Below are positions 63,753 through 64,000 of a stretch of 64,000 nucleotides of DNA, piece after piece. Source of the DNA: Azohydromonas caseinilytica (lineage in GTDB: Bacteria; Pseudomonadota; Gammaproteobacteria; Burkholderiales; Burkholderiaceae_C). The stretch lies in the NCBI RefSeq assembly GCF_012927045.1, contig NZ_JABBFW010000004.1, positions 186,001 through 250,000 on the forward strand, in the 5' to 3' direction. The position numbers and the translations under genes were made by a program. Positions within the stretch are counted from its first letter, which is position 1. The number at the start of each line of letters is the position of its first letter. The notes beneath the pieces were generated by a model. The model ran no database searches and was not told the origin of the DNA. It saw only the letters and a list, made by a program, of their open reading frames with translations.

Positions 63753-64000
63753 ATGCACAGCCAGGGCCGAGCACAGGCCGACACCCCCACCGCCGCCGCC
63801 ACCGAGCCGGCACCGCCCGAGCCCGCGCTGGCGCGGCACTGGCGCCATACCCGGACGCTGACCATGGTGCTGCTGCTGGCGTGGTTCGGAGCCAGCTTCG
63901 TGGCCGTGTTCTTTGCCGCGGAGCTGCGCCAGCGCTTCTTCGGCTGGCCGCTGGGCTTCTGGATGGCCTCGCAGGGCGCGCTGCTGGTGTTCCTGGCGAT
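63753..64000 (+). CDS. DUF4212 sodium/substrate symporter small subunit (partial, runs off the end)
   Basis: The first 82 codons of a gene truncated by the window edge. After a Pro/Ala-rich lead, RHWRHTRTLTMVLLLAWFGA begins the first membrane helix and WPLGFWMASQGALLVFLA the second, matching DUF4212 (small subunit of putative solute:sodium symporters; the acetate-type large subunit normally follows). CGGAGGAG precedes the ATG. It is divergent from prfB with a 136-bp gap. Confidence 0.85.
   Translation, partial: MHSQGRAQADTPTAAATEPAPPEPALARHWRHTRTLTMVLLLAWFGASFVAVFFAAELRQRFFGWPLGFWMASQGALLVFLA

Overview
The window is a very GC-rich, densely coded bacterial chromosome segment. It most resembles a betaproteobacterium of the Burkholderiales, probably Comamonadaceae. 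Evidence: a tripartite-tricarboxylate (Bug-type) binding protein, a DUF4148 protein, a 3-hydroxybenzoate 4-monooxygenase closely resembling the Comamonas MobA type, a DUF3182 protein, a B12-transport operon behind a cobalamin riboswitch, and GC-saturated third codon positions. This placement is inference from gene content; there is no rRNA here. I saw no transposase, integrase, CRISPR array or prophage.

Layout. 0.1-2.8 kb: Hpt protein and REC-PAS-GGDEF-EAL cyclic-di-GMP protein. 2.9-5.9 kb: an unrecorded 45-residue membrane peptide, an FMN reductase and a MobA-like hydroxylase. 5.9-9.2 kb: sulfatase and solute-binding protein with a divergent LysR regulator. 9.4-17.6 kb: a type VI secretion (T6SS) block transcribed leftward: tssF, vgrG, a Tle4-like lipase, its Tli4 immunity lipoprotein and PAAR. 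It lies downstream of tRNA-Ser(UGA). 18.3-23.2 kb: btuB-C-D-F behind a cobalamin riboswitch. 23.2-28.9 kb: apaH, a CNNM/CorC-type membrane protein, a SapC-family protein, a MarR regulator, an L-2-hydroxyglutarate-oxidase-like enzyme and a Cys-rich small protein. 29-39.9 kb: recC-recB, then a small membrane protein, a DegP/MucD-like lipoprotein protease, and recD. 40.1-43.8 kb: a HEPN gene and an MNT nucleotidyltransferase gene, now separated by a broken T6SS fragment (truncated DUF4123 adaptor and truncated vgrG).

44.4-47.4 kb: trkA-trkH potassium uptake. 47.4-51.4 kb: an unusual operon of an argininosuccinate-synthase-like ligase, a 2-oxoglutarate/Fe(II) amino-acid-type dioxygenase and an EamA exporter, with a divergent LysR regulator. 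51.4-53.5 kb: a DUF3182 ATP-grasp-like protein and an alpha/beta hydrolase. 53.6-56.3 kb: a uracil-DNA-glycosylase-like protein translationally coupled (GTGA) to a long amidohydrolase. 56.4-64 kb: DUF72, glucokinase, tRNA-Thr(CGU), fructose-bisphosphatase, aminopeptidase N, prfB with its programmed frameshift, and the start of a DUF4212 symporter subunit.

The best candidates for something undescribed are the ArgG-like/2OG-dioxygenase/EamA/LysR operon (47.4-51.4 kb), which looks like a small pathway making and exporting a modified amino acid, and the coupled UDG-like/amidohydrolase pair (53.6-56.3 kb). The clearest evolutionary event is the vgrG-DUF4123 fragment lodged between HEPN and MNT genes.
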